Origin: Trabulsiella odontotermitis
GTDB lineage: Bacteria; Pseudomonadota; Gammaproteobacteria; Enterobacterales; Enterobacteriaceae
Length of the DNA: 64,000 nt
Direction of reading: 5' to 3'
Assembly (NCBI RefSeq): GCF_030053895.1
Contig: NZ_CP125781.1
Span: forward strand, 3,410,001-3,474,000
Under the pieces are notes generated by a model. The model saw nothing but the letters and a program-made list of their open reading frames with translations. It was not told the origin of the DNA and searched no databases. Of the stretch, positions 34,480-41,618 are shown piece after piece. Positions within the stretch are counted from its first letter, which is position 1, and every line of letters starts with the position of its first letter. Position numbers and translations under genes: made by a program.

Positions 34480-35083
34480 AAGCGTTAGGTCTTGCGCTCT
34501 GGTGTAAGCCGCTCGCCAGTCGTGTAAAAACGTCAATACTCTTTGGCAACGCCTGTTGTGGATCGTCGCTGGCCGCTACCCAAAGCGCCGCATTCAGCGC
34601 GGCGCTATTCAACAGATGTGCCGCAGCATCAGCATCCACAGATTTAAGTACGCCGCGTTCAATCAGCGTTGTAAGGGTCTGCCGGGTGGATTCAAGGCAG
34701 CTATTCTGACCAGGCCACTGTGAGGGATCGCCGAGAAAAGCCGGACCATCAAGCAGAACAATACGCCGCACTTCAGGGTCCAACGCCATTTTGATGTAGG
34801 CGACGCCTTCAGCCAGTAGTCGTTCCCAGTCATCGCCAGCGGTAGCGGCGGCAGATTTAGCACGTTGTGCCATTTCACCATCGACCTGGTCTACCACCGC
34901 CGCCAGCAGCCCTTTTTTATCGCCAAAATTATGGTATAGCGCTCCACGCGTCAGGCCGACGCTGGCGGTTAATTCGTCCATTGATGCGGCGGCAAACCCT
35001 CTTTCAGCAAAGGCTTTGCGTGCTGCCTTGATCAATCTGGCGCGGTTCTCTTCCATCGTTTCACTGCGGCGTCTGGCTGCCAT
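34463..35083 (-). CDS. TetR-family regulator
   Basis: A 206-residue TetR regulator. The DNA-binding domain is near residues 12-60, with AERGFAAASMDELTASVGLTRGALYHNFGDKKGL. The C-terminal domain (EVRRIVLLDGPAFLGDPSQW) resembles the TetR_C subgroup that often regulates small enzymes or exporters. It is divergent from a Rid-like gene, and the 141-base gap has a near-perfect palindrome suitable as its operator. The 3' end overlaps the convergent AraC gene by 17 bases. Confidence 0.9.
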   Translation of the reverse strand: MAARRRSETMEENRARLIKAARKAFAERGFAAASMDELTASVGLTRGALYHNFGDKKGLLAAVVDQVDGEMAQRAKSAAATAGDDWERLLAEGVAYIKMALDPEVRRIVLLDGPAFLGDPSQWPGQNSCLESTRQTLTTLIERGVLKSVDADAAAHLLNSAALNAALWVAASDDPQQALPKSIDVFTRLASGLHQSARPNAFSEKK

Positions 35084-35128
35084 ATGTTCCCCTTTGACGA
35101 ATATTGTATATTATTTGACATACACAAC

Positions 35129-35152
35129 GTATGTGAGATACGTTTCACATAC
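35129..35152. promoter_or_regulatory. Putative TetR operator
   Basis: GTATGTGA (35129-35136) and TCACATAC (35145-35152) are perfect eight-base arms with an eight-base centre. A partly overlapping CATAC-N5-GTATG sits at 35119-35133. The sites lie between the divergent TetR and Rid-like genes. Confidence 0.7.
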
Positions 35153-35224
35153 GCCTCGTATATTAAACCAAATAGACGTGTCGCGCTTCCCGCATTATTC
35201 ATTTGCTGAAGTAAAGGAAACCTT

Positions 35225-35620
35225 ATGATCCCACGCGAACCCGTTTTTCCTGCTCACCGCCATGCGCTTTATGAAGCACATGGTTATTCTGCCGCCATCC
35301 GTTCTGGCGATTTGCTGTTTGTTTCCGGCCAGGTCGGTAGCCGCGCCGACGGTACGCCAGAGCCGGATTTTGCCGTTCAGGTACAGCTGGCATTTGATAA
35401 CCTGCGAGCGACCCTGGCTGCTGCAGGGTGTACCTTCGACGATCTGATCGATGTCACTACTTTTCACACCGATCCGGAAAATCAGTTTCCAGCAATTATG
35501 CAGGTGAAACAGGCTATTTTTCCGCAACCCCCCTATCCTAACTGGACAGCCGTTGGGGTTACCTGGCTTGCAGGATTCGATTTTGAAATTAAGGTCATAG
35601 CCCGAATTCCAGGCCATTAA
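35225..35620 (+). CDS. Rid-family protein (RidA/YjgF-like) with altered active site
   Basis: A 131-residue protein of the Rid (YER057c/YjgF/UK114) family. Family motifs include SGDLLFVSGQVG, FDNLRATLAAAGCTFDDLIDVTTF and the last strand AVGVTWLAGFDFEIKV. RidA removes reactive enamine/imine intermediates with an Arg (position 105, in VARLP). Aligned here, that position is Trp (VTWLA), so imine deaminase activity is doubtful and it probably belongs to a non-RidA subgroup. It is divergent from a TetR regulator that probably controls it. Confidence 0.87.
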   Translation: MIPREPVFPAHRHALYEAHGYSAAIRSGDLLFVSGQVGSRADGTPEPDFAVQVQLAFDNLRATLAAAGCTFDDLIDVTTFHTDPENQFPAIMQVKQAIFPQPPYPNWTAVGVTWLAGFDFEIKVIARIPGH

Positions 35621-35667
35621 AAAGACAGAGGGAAGGAGAAGGTGGATATCATGCGCCGAGCACAAAT

Positions 35668-35781
35668 GGGTGGGGGCCCTGCCAGCTACATCCCGGCACA
35701 CACGTCGTCTGCTCTGGCTGCTTCCTTCCGGACCTGACCTGGTAAACAGAGTAGCGTTGCGGGAGAACCAACAGAGCCCCC
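35668..35781 (-). ncRNA. ffs: 4.5S RNA (signal recognition particle RNA)
   Basis: A 114-base RNA that matches E. coli 4.5S RNA in length and in nearly all of its sequence. The 5' end GGGGGCUCUGUUGG pairs with the 3' end GGGCCCCC. The conserved GGUCAGGUCCGGAAGGAAGCAG tip (Ffh-binding, partly listed) is intact. With Ffh it targets inner-membrane proteins to the translocon. Differences from E. coli are confined to the middle of the stem. Confidence 0.97.
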
Positions 35782-35813
35782 ATTGAGAGCGTTGATAACC
35801 AACGCGCTGGCGC

Positions 35814-35842
35814 ATTATCCCTGTGCAGTCCGGCAATTGCAA
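35814..35842 (-). promoter_or_regulatory. Promoter of ffs
   Basis: TTGCAA (35837-35842) and GATAAT (35814-35819) on the reverse strand have a 17-base spacer. A GC-rich discriminator (GCGCCAGCGCG) follows, as in stringently controlled stable RNA promoters. A start near 35805 leaves a 24-base 5' leader, in line with RNase P processing of the precursor. Confidence 0.75.
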
Positions 35843-35961
35843 GCCGGGGCGGTCCGGATGCTGGATTATTGTGCAACAGAATAAAAACACAGGCGGCAGG
35901 CTGCCTTCACAATGGCTGAGCCGTAGCTTATCCTGTGTTTTTCACTGCTACCGGACGTGCT

Positions 35962-36273
35962 ATGGAACCCATCGACACCTTCCCGCAACGAGTCTGGCAA
36001 ATTATCGCCTCCATTCCCGAAGGCTGCGTCACGACCTATGGCGATGTCGCGCGACTGGCGGGATCGCCGCGTGCGGCGCGTCAGGTGGGTGGCGTACTCA
36101 AACGTTTACCGGAAGGTTCGACCCTGCCGTGGCACCGGGTGGTAAACCGTCATGGCACCATTTCACTCACCGGCCCCGATCTGCAACGGCAGCGGCAGGC
36201 ATTGCTTTCCGAAGGCGTTCAGGTTTCTGGCGGCGGGAAAATTGATATGCAGAAGTATCGCTGGGTGTACTGA
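35962..36273 (+). CDS. atl: Alkyltransferase-like protein Atl (YbaZ)
   Basis: A 103-residue member of the MGMT-like family. The DNA-binding part TTYGDVARLAGSPRAARQVGGVL is intact. The alkyl-acceptor motif PCHRV of true methyltransferases reads PWHRVV here, so, as in E. coli YbaZ, the protein binds O6-alkylguanine lesions without repairing them and flags them for nucleotide excision repair. The start at MEPIDTFPQRVWQ is chosen; another ATG nine codons upstream is possible. Confidence 0.92.
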   Translation: MEPIDTFPQRVWQIIASIPEGCVTTYGDVARLAGSPRAARQVGGVLKRLPEGSTLPWHRVVNRHGTISLTGPDLQRQRQALLSEGVQVSGGGKIDMQKYRWVY

Positions 36274-36307
36274 CGGCCCCCTCACACGGAGAGGGCCGGA
36301 AGACAGG

Positions 36308-36880
36308 TTATGGAATTTGCGTCGGCGCAGGGGTTGCGCCGGACGGGCTCACCTGAGTGGGCGAGGTTGACGGTACTGTGGTTGCAGCACCACCGCTCCC
36401 CTGCATCGGGATCGCCGTCTGCTGAACCGGCACCAGCGTCAGATCCGCTTTGGTTCCGCCGTTGTTGATGACCGGCTGGACGGTATCGGTGATAAACACC
36501 AGCTTGTCATTCACGGTGATGGCTGCACTCAACAGAATACGCGCATTCGGCTGGACGTCGGCAGGGTTATACGGCAGCACGAAGCTGAACGGTGCCTGCT
36601 TACCCTCGGTACGAACGGCTTTCTGCGATAACACTTTAGATGGCGCATCCGCCAGGGAGGCATCCGACAGCGTCACGGTCAGCACGGCATCCGGCGGCAA
36701 AGCCACTTTCTGACGGATCCAGACGGTACCTGACACATTAGGTTGCTGAATAGCGGGTTGTGTAGCCACACCAGACGTATTGGGGTTCGGTGCCGGGGTC
36801 TGGATATCCGCGCTTTTATCAGCGCAGGCACTCAGCGCGACCGCAACCGCTAAACCACTTAACATATGCACGAGTTTCAT
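36308..36880 (-). CDS. ybaY: Lipoprotein YbaY
   Basis: A 190-residue lipoprotein, the same length as E. coli YbaY. The signal peptide MKLVHMLSGLAVAVALSAC ends at a lipobox with Cys19. A single YbaY/YscW-type beta domain follows (VSGTVWIRQKVALPPDAVL to LVPVQ). The C-terminus is rich in Pro, Thr and Ser. Its cellular role is not firmly established. An ATG seven codons upstream is not needed. Confidence 0.92.
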   Translation of the reverse strand: MKLVHMLSGLAVAVALSACADKSADIQTPAPNPNTSGVATQPAIQQPNVSGTVWIRQKVALPPDAVLTVTLSDASLADAPSKVLSQKAVRTEGKQAPFSFVLPYNPADVQPNARILLSAAITVNDKLVFITDTVQPVINNGGTKADLTLVPVQQTAIPMQGSGGAATTVPSTSPTQVSPSGATPAPTQIP

Positions 36881-37093
36881 TATGTTCTCCTTATCATCCA
36901 TGCATCCACAGACGTTAATTATGCGGACTGAGTGGTCTGAACAATCTTTACGAGCATAATTGTGGCACAGATCTCACATTCGTGCCTGGAAAGGACCCGT
37001 AATTCAGACTATTGCACCCGACAGGTCATTTTTGATTCTGCGTTATAATCTGGTTATTCTCATGCCGCCGCGTTTCTATTACTGAGGTTATCT

Positions 37094-37954
37094 ATGAGTC
37101 TGGCATTAACGAACCTGCTGACGTTGTTGAATCTGGAAAAAATTGAAGAGGGACTGTTTCGCGGCCAAAGCGAGGATCTTGGCTTACGTCAGGTATTCGG
37201 CGGCCAGGTCGTAGGCCAGGCGCTGTACGCTGCCAAAGAGACGGTACCCGCAGATCGTCTGGTGCACTCATTCCACAGCTATTTTCTGCGCCCCGGCGAC
37301 AGTGCTAAACCCATCGTTTATGACGTTGAAGTGCTGCGTGATGGCAACAGCTTCAGTGCTCGCCGTGTGGCGGCGATCCAGAATGGTAAACCTATCTTCT
37401 ATATGACCGCCTCGTTCCAGGCACCAGAACCCGGTTATGAACACCAGATGCCGATGCCGCCCGCTCCGGCGCCGGAATCACTGAAATCCGAAACAGATAT
37501 CGCCCGCTCGCTGGCGCATTTGCTGCCACCTGCCGTGCAGGAAAAGTTTTTGAGCGATAAACCGCTTGAGATCCGCCCGGTGGAGTTCCATAATCCGCTG
37601 AAGGGTCATGTCGCCGAGCCCAAACGCCAGGTCTGGATCCGCGCGAATGGCCCCCTGCCGGAAGATTTCCGCATTCATCAGTATCTGCTGAGCTATGCCT
37701 CCGACTTCAACTTCCTGCCTGTCGCCCTCCAGCCCCACGGCGTGGGTTTTCTCGAGAAAGGGATGCAGGTGGCGACCATCGATCACTCTATGTGGTTCCA
37801 CCGTCCATTTAATATGAACGAATGGCTGCTCTACAGCGTGGAAAGTACATCTGCCTCGAGCGCACGCGGCTTTGTGCGAGGGGAGTTCTTTACTCAGGAC
37901 GGCGTGCTGGTCGCCTCTGCGGTACAGGAAGGAGTAATGCGAAACCGGGGGTAA
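37094..37954 (+). CDS. tesB: Acyl-CoA thioesterase II
   Basis: TesB hydrolyses medium and long-chain acyl-CoA to free fatty acid and CoA. The 286-residue product equals the E. coli length and has two fused hotdog domains. The N-terminal one includes FGGQVVGQALYAAKETV and HSFHSYFLRPGD, and the C-terminal one includes IDHSMWFHRPFNMNEWLLY with the catalytic Asp region. The 3' end faces amtB across a shared hairpin terminator. Confidence 0.96.
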   Translation: MSLALTNLLTLLNLEKIEEGLFRGQSEDLGLRQVFGGQVVGQALYAAKETVPADRLVHSFHSYFLRPGDSAKPIVYDVEVLRDGNSFSARRVAAIQNGKPIFYMTASFQAPEPGYEHQMPMPPAPAPESLKSETDIARSLAHLLPPAVQEKFLSDKPLEIRPVEFHNPLKGHVAEPKRQVWIRANGPLPEDFRIHQYLLSYASDFNFLPVALQPHGVGFLEKGMQVATIDHSMWFHRPFNMNEWLLYSVESTSASSARGFVRGEFFTQDGVLVASAVQEGVMRNRG

Positions 37955-37965
37955 GGTAAGGGTAA

Positions 37966-37992
37966 GAAAAAAGCCTCCCGGCGGGAGGCTTC
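37966..37992. terminator. Bidirectional terminator between tesB and amtB
   Basis: AAGCCTCCCG/CGGGAGGCTT forms a strong stem at 37971-37992. On the reverse strand it is followed by six T residues, so it is a good terminator for glnK-amtB. It can also serve tesB. Confidence 0.85.
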
Positions 37993-37998
37993 TCTGTT

Positions 37999-39285
37999 TT
38001 AGGCGTTGTAAGCATTCTCGCCGTGGCTGTTGACGTCCAGCCCTTCGCGTTCCTGCTCTTCCGGTACACGCAGACCAACCGTTAAATCCGCCAGCTTGTA
38101 GCCGATATAAGACACGACGCCAGACCAGACGATAGTGATGGCCACGCTCTCGAGCTGTACCAGCACCTGATGCCCCATCGTGACGCCTTCTGCGTACCCG
38201 ACGCCGCCCAGAGCGGTTGAGGCAAAGACGCCTGTCAGCAGACAACCGATGATACCGCAGACGCCGTGAACGCCAAATACGTCGCATGGATCATCCACAC
38301 GCAGCCAGCGTTTCAGCGCAGTAACGCCCCACAGCCCGGCAAGACCTGCCACGATGCCGAGGATCAGCGCGCCGCCGACACCGATGTAGCCACAAGCCGG
38401 TGTGACCGCAACCAGACCGGCAATCGCGCCGGAACAGGCACCCAGCAGCGACGGTTTACCACGCAGCGCCCACTCGCCAAAGACCCAGCCGAGGATCGCC
38501 GCAGCAGTTGCCACTACGGTATTCACGAACGCCAGCGCGGAGATTTCGTTCGCCGAGCTCGCAGAACCGGCGTTGAAGCCGAACCAGCCAACATAGAGGA
38601 TCGCGGTGCCGGTAAACACCATCGGCAGGTTATGCGGTTTGAAGGCTTCTTTGCCAAAGCCCACACGTTTGCCGATCAGGTACGCGCCCACCAGACCTGC
38701 AATCGCGGCGTTGATGTGCACGACCGTACCACCAGCGAAATCCAGCGCGCCGTGAGCAGCCAGCAGACCGCCGCCCCAGACCATGTGCGCAATCGGCACA
38801 TAGGAGAGCGTCAGCCACACCACCACAAAAATCAGCACAGCAGAGAAGCGGATGCGCTCAGCCAGCGCGCCGACGATCAGGCCGACGGTAATGCAGGCAA
38901 ACGAGCCCTGGAACGCGACGTGAATATACTGATAAAACGTGCCCATCAGCGCTGTGAGCTGGATATTTTTCAGCATCACCCAGTCGAAGTTGCCGAAGAA
39001 GCTGCCACCGGTACCGAACGCCAGCGTATAGCCGTAAACCACCCACAAAATGCAGACCAGCGCGAAAGTGACCGCGACCTGCGTTAACATCGAAAGCACA
39101 TTTTTGCCGCGAATCAGGCCGCCGTAAAACAGCGCAATGCCGGGAATCGTCATAAACAGCACCAGCGCGGTACAAATCATCATAAAGGCATTGTCGGCTT
39201 TGTCTGCGACAGCCGGAGCGGCCATCGCCAGGCCTGGCATCAACGCCAGCGCCCCCAGGCCTGTTTTCATCGTAGCTATTTTCAT
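37999..39285 (-). CDS. amtB: Ammonium transporter AmtB
   Basis: AmtB is a trimeric inner-membrane ammonium channel. The 428-residue product equals the E. coli length. A cleavable signal peptide (LMPGLAMAAPAVA) is followed by eleven membrane helices. The paired pore histidines lie in TVVHINAAIAG (near residue 190 of the precursor) and FGVHGVCGIIG. The cytoplasmic C-terminal tail (PEEQEREGLDVNSHGE) binds GlnK, which closes the pore when ammonium is plentiful. It lies 30 bases after glnK in one nitrogen-regulated operon. Confidence 0.97.
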   Translation of the reverse strand: MKIATMKTGLGALALMPGLAMAAPAVADKADNAFMMICTALVLFMTIPGIALFYGGLIRGKNVLSMLTQVAVTFALVCILWVVYGYTLAFGTGGSFFGNFDWVMLKNIQLTALMGTFYQYIHVAFQGSFACITVGLIVGALAERIRFSAVLIFVVVWLTLSYVPIAHMVWGGGLLAAHGALDFAGGTVVHINAAIAGLVGAYLIGKRVGFGKEAFKPHNLPMVFTGTAILYVGWFGFNAGSASSANEISALAFVNTVVATAAAILGWVFGEWALRGKPSLLGACSGAIAGLVAVTPACGYIGVGGALILGIVAGLAGLWGVTALKRWLRVDDPCDVFGVHGVCGIIGCLLTGVFASTALGGVGYAEGVTMGHQVLVQLESVAITIVWSGVVSYIGYKLADLTVGLRVPEEQEREGLDVNSHGENAYNA

Positions 39286-39315
39286 TTTTCGATCCCTATC
39301 GCTGTGTACCAGGAA

Positions 39316-39654
39316 TTAAAGCGCCGCTTCGTCGGCTTCGCCGGTACGAATGCGAATCACGCGTTGCAGTTCGGCGACGAAGATTTTGCCGTCGCCAATT
39401 TTTCCGGTGTAGGCCGCTTTGCTGACCACATCGATCACTTCATCAAGCTGATCGTCAGCAATCGCCACATCAATTTTTACTTTGGGCAGGAAATTGACGC
39501 TGTACTCTGCACCACGATAAAGCTCAGCGTGACCTTTCTGGCGTCCGAAACCCTTCACTTCTGTGACGGTCAGCCCCTGAATACCAATAGAAGACAGCGC
39601 TTCGCGAACGTCTTCGAGTTTGAATGGTTTGATTACCACGGTAACCAGCTTCAT
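39316..39654 (-). CDS. glnK: Nitrogen regulatory PII protein GlnK
   Basis: GlnK is a trimeric PII signal protein that senses ATP, ADP and 2-oxoglutarate and blocks AmtB. The 112-residue product has the standard length. Tyr51 in the T-loop (RGAEYSVNF), the site of uridylylation by GlnD, is present, and the B-loop TGKIGDGKIFV follows. The start MKLVTVVIKPFKLEDV is universal in the family. A sigma-54 promoter is directly upstream. Confidence 0.97.
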   Translation of the reverse strand: MKLVTVVIKPFKLEDVREALSSIGIQGLTVTEVKGFGRQKGHAELYRGAEYSVNFLPKVKIDVAIADDQLDEVIDVVSKAAYTGKIGDGKIFVAELQRVIRIRTGEADEAAL

Positions 39655-39696
39655 AGTTCCTCTCCAGTCTGAATTCGGTAATGGCCTGAAGAGTAA

Positions 39697-39712
39697 AGCA
39701 AGGGGCATGCCA
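39697..39712 (-). promoter_or_regulatory. Sigma-54 promoter of glnK-amtB
   Basis: On the reverse strand TGGCATG-N4-TTGCT matches the -24/-12 consensus of RpoN promoters. It lies 42 bases upstream of the glnK start. Confidence 0.85.
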
Positions 39713-39777
39713 GAAATGAAACAGGCAGAAAAACGGGCGTGGCGCGCGATAAACAGGCAGGCGCAGAAAAGAAAAAC

Positions 39778-39832
39778 GCACCATGACAGTGCAGGTGCGT
39801 CGAATGTTTAACAGATTGCCTGATACTGGTGC
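39778..39832. promoter_or_regulatory. Candidate NtrC-binding sites upstream of glnK
   Basis: Two imperfect copies of the NtrC pattern GCAC-N5-TGGTGC are found: 39778-39792 (GCACCATGACAGTGC) and 39818-39832 (GCCTGATACTGGTGC), each with two mismatches in the fixed bases. Their distance of roughly 65-135 bases from the sigma-54 promoter fits an enhancer. Confidence 0.45.
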
Positions 39833-39833
39833 A

Positions 39834-41618
39834 TCAGGCGATAAGTGATTCATCATGTGCACTGGCAGCCAGCTCTTCGCCCGCCAGTTGCAGTTGATAC
39901 ATCTGCCAGTAGCGGCCTTTCGCTTCCAGCAGTTGCTGGTGCGTCCCCTGCTCTACCGCCTCCCCACGATGCAGCACCATGATGGTGTCCGCATCGACAA
40001 TTGTGGAGAGTCGGTGAGCGATAACCACCAGCGTAGTATGCTGGCGAACGGCGATCAGCGCCTGCTGAATCGCCCGCTCAGTGCCGGAATCGATGCTCGC
40101 CGTCGCTTCGTCGAGGATCAGCACCTGTGGGGTTTCCACCAGCACGCGCGCCAGCGCCAGCAGCTGTTTCTGCCCGACCGATAGCGTGTTTCCCTGCTCG
40201 CCGAGGCGCGTATAAATGCCTTCCGGCATGCTGCGCGCCAGCGTCGCCAGTTGTACCGTTTCCAGCGCCTGCCAGACGCTCGCCTCGCTGATGTCGCGCC
40301 CCAGCGTAACGTTGGCAAAGAACGAGTCGGCCATGACCACCGGATCCTGTTGCACCATCGCGACGCCCTGTCGCAGCGCGGAATGGCTTAACGTCGAAAG
40401 TGGACGCCCGTCGAGGCGGATCTCGCCCTGAGTCAGTGGGTAATACCCCATGAGCAAACTGGCCAGCGTGCTTTTCCCGCTACCGGTGTGCCCCACCAGC
40501 GCCACAAAGCTGCGCGACGGGATCGTCAGATTGATATCCTGCAGTACCAGACGGTCATCGCGATAGGCAAAAGAGACGTTATCGAACTCCACAGCACCGC
40601 TTTGCAACGGCGCGCTGTCACTGCCGTAGGTCTGGCGCGGTCTGTCCATCATCTCAAACACGCGCTCACCCGCCACCACCGCCTGCTGCATGATGGACTG
40701 CTGCGTGGTGAGTTCAATCAGCGGCTCGTTCAGACGCCCGAGATAACTAATGAACGCATACAGCACGCCCACTTCAATCGTGCCAACAGAGGTAAAGCCG
40801 AACAGCAGCAGCAAACCGCACAGCACCATGGCGGAAAACAGGCTCAGTAGCGGACGCAGCAAAAAGCCATCGAGTCGGAGCGTCTGCATCCGCGCGAGAT
40901 AATGCGAACGGCTTGCTTCGTTCATCCGCTCCCCGAAGCGCGCCTGCTGACGGAACTGCTGAATGACGCTCATGCCGTTGATGACCTCGTTGAAGCCATC
41001 GTTGATGTCCGCCAGATAGGCTCGTACGCGGCGCACAATCGGCGTGCTGTAGCGCTGATAGATAAGCATCACCACAATCACCGCCGGGAAGATGCCGATC
41101 GCCACCAGCGCCATGCGCCAGTCGAGACTGAACATCGCGACCAGCATCGCGCCAATTAAGGCGGCGCTGCGCAGCACCGTCGCCACCACCATAACGTAGA
41201 GATCGCGGATCACTTCGGTGTCGTTGGTGACGCGGGAGATGATCTCCCCCACCGGCTGCGTATCGAACGCACTCAACGGCTGGCGCAGCGCGGCATCCAT
41301 CACATCAATACGTAATTGCTGGACGACGCCCACCGCGGCGCGGTTAAACAGCAGTGATTGCGCGTAGTGAAGGCTGGCTGCCAGCAGTTGCAACCCGACA
41401 TAGGCCGCCGCCAGACCGCTAATAATGCCCAGCGGCAGATAATCTTTCGCCACCATGTTGTCGATAAAATAGCTGATGAGCATCGGGCCGCTCACCTCCG
41501 CGGCGGCGGCAATCCACATCATTACAACGGCGATAGCCAGCGGTTTACGCCATGGCGAACCGTACGCCAGCAACCGTTTCAGCGTCGGCCAGAGCTGCCC
41601 CCTGTTACGATTCTTCAT
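39834..41618 (-). CDS. mdlB: ABC half-transporter MdlB
   Basis: A 594-residue ABC half-transporter (membrane domain fused to ATPase), one residue longer than E. coli MdlB. Six membrane segments occupy about residues 1-310. The ATPase has Walker A GHTGSGKST, signature LSVGQKQLLALARVL and Walker B VLILDEATASID. It most likely forms a heterodimeric exporter with MdlA; the substrate is not established. Its start overlaps the mdlA end by 14 bases. Confidence 0.94.
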   Translation of the reverse strand: MKNRNRGQLWPTLKRLLAYGSPWRKPLAIAVVMMWIAAAAEVSGPMLISYFIDNMVAKDYLPLGIISGLAAAYVGLQLLAASLHYAQSLLFNRAAVGVVQQLRIDVMDAALRQPLSAFDTQPVGEIISRVTNDTEVIRDLYVMVVATVLRSAALIGAMLVAMFSLDWRMALVAIGIFPAVIVVMLIYQRYSTPIVRRVRAYLADINDGFNEVINGMSVIQQFRQQARFGERMNEASRSHYLARMQTLRLDGFLLRPLLSLFSAMVLCGLLLLFGFTSVGTIEVGVLYAFISYLGRLNEPLIELTTQQSIMQQAVVAGERVFEMMDRPRQTYGSDSAPLQSGAVEFDNVSFAYRDDRLVLQDINLTIPSRSFVALVGHTGSGKSTLASLLMGYYPLTQGEIRLDGRPLSTLSHSALRQGVAMVQQDPVVMADSFFANVTLGRDISEASVWQALETVQLATLARSMPEGIYTRLGEQGNTLSVGQKQLLALARVLVETPQVLILDEATASIDSGTERAIQQALIAVRQHTTLVVIAHRLSTIVDADTIMVLHRGEAVEQGTHQQLLEAKGRYWQMYQLQLAGEELAASAHDESLIA

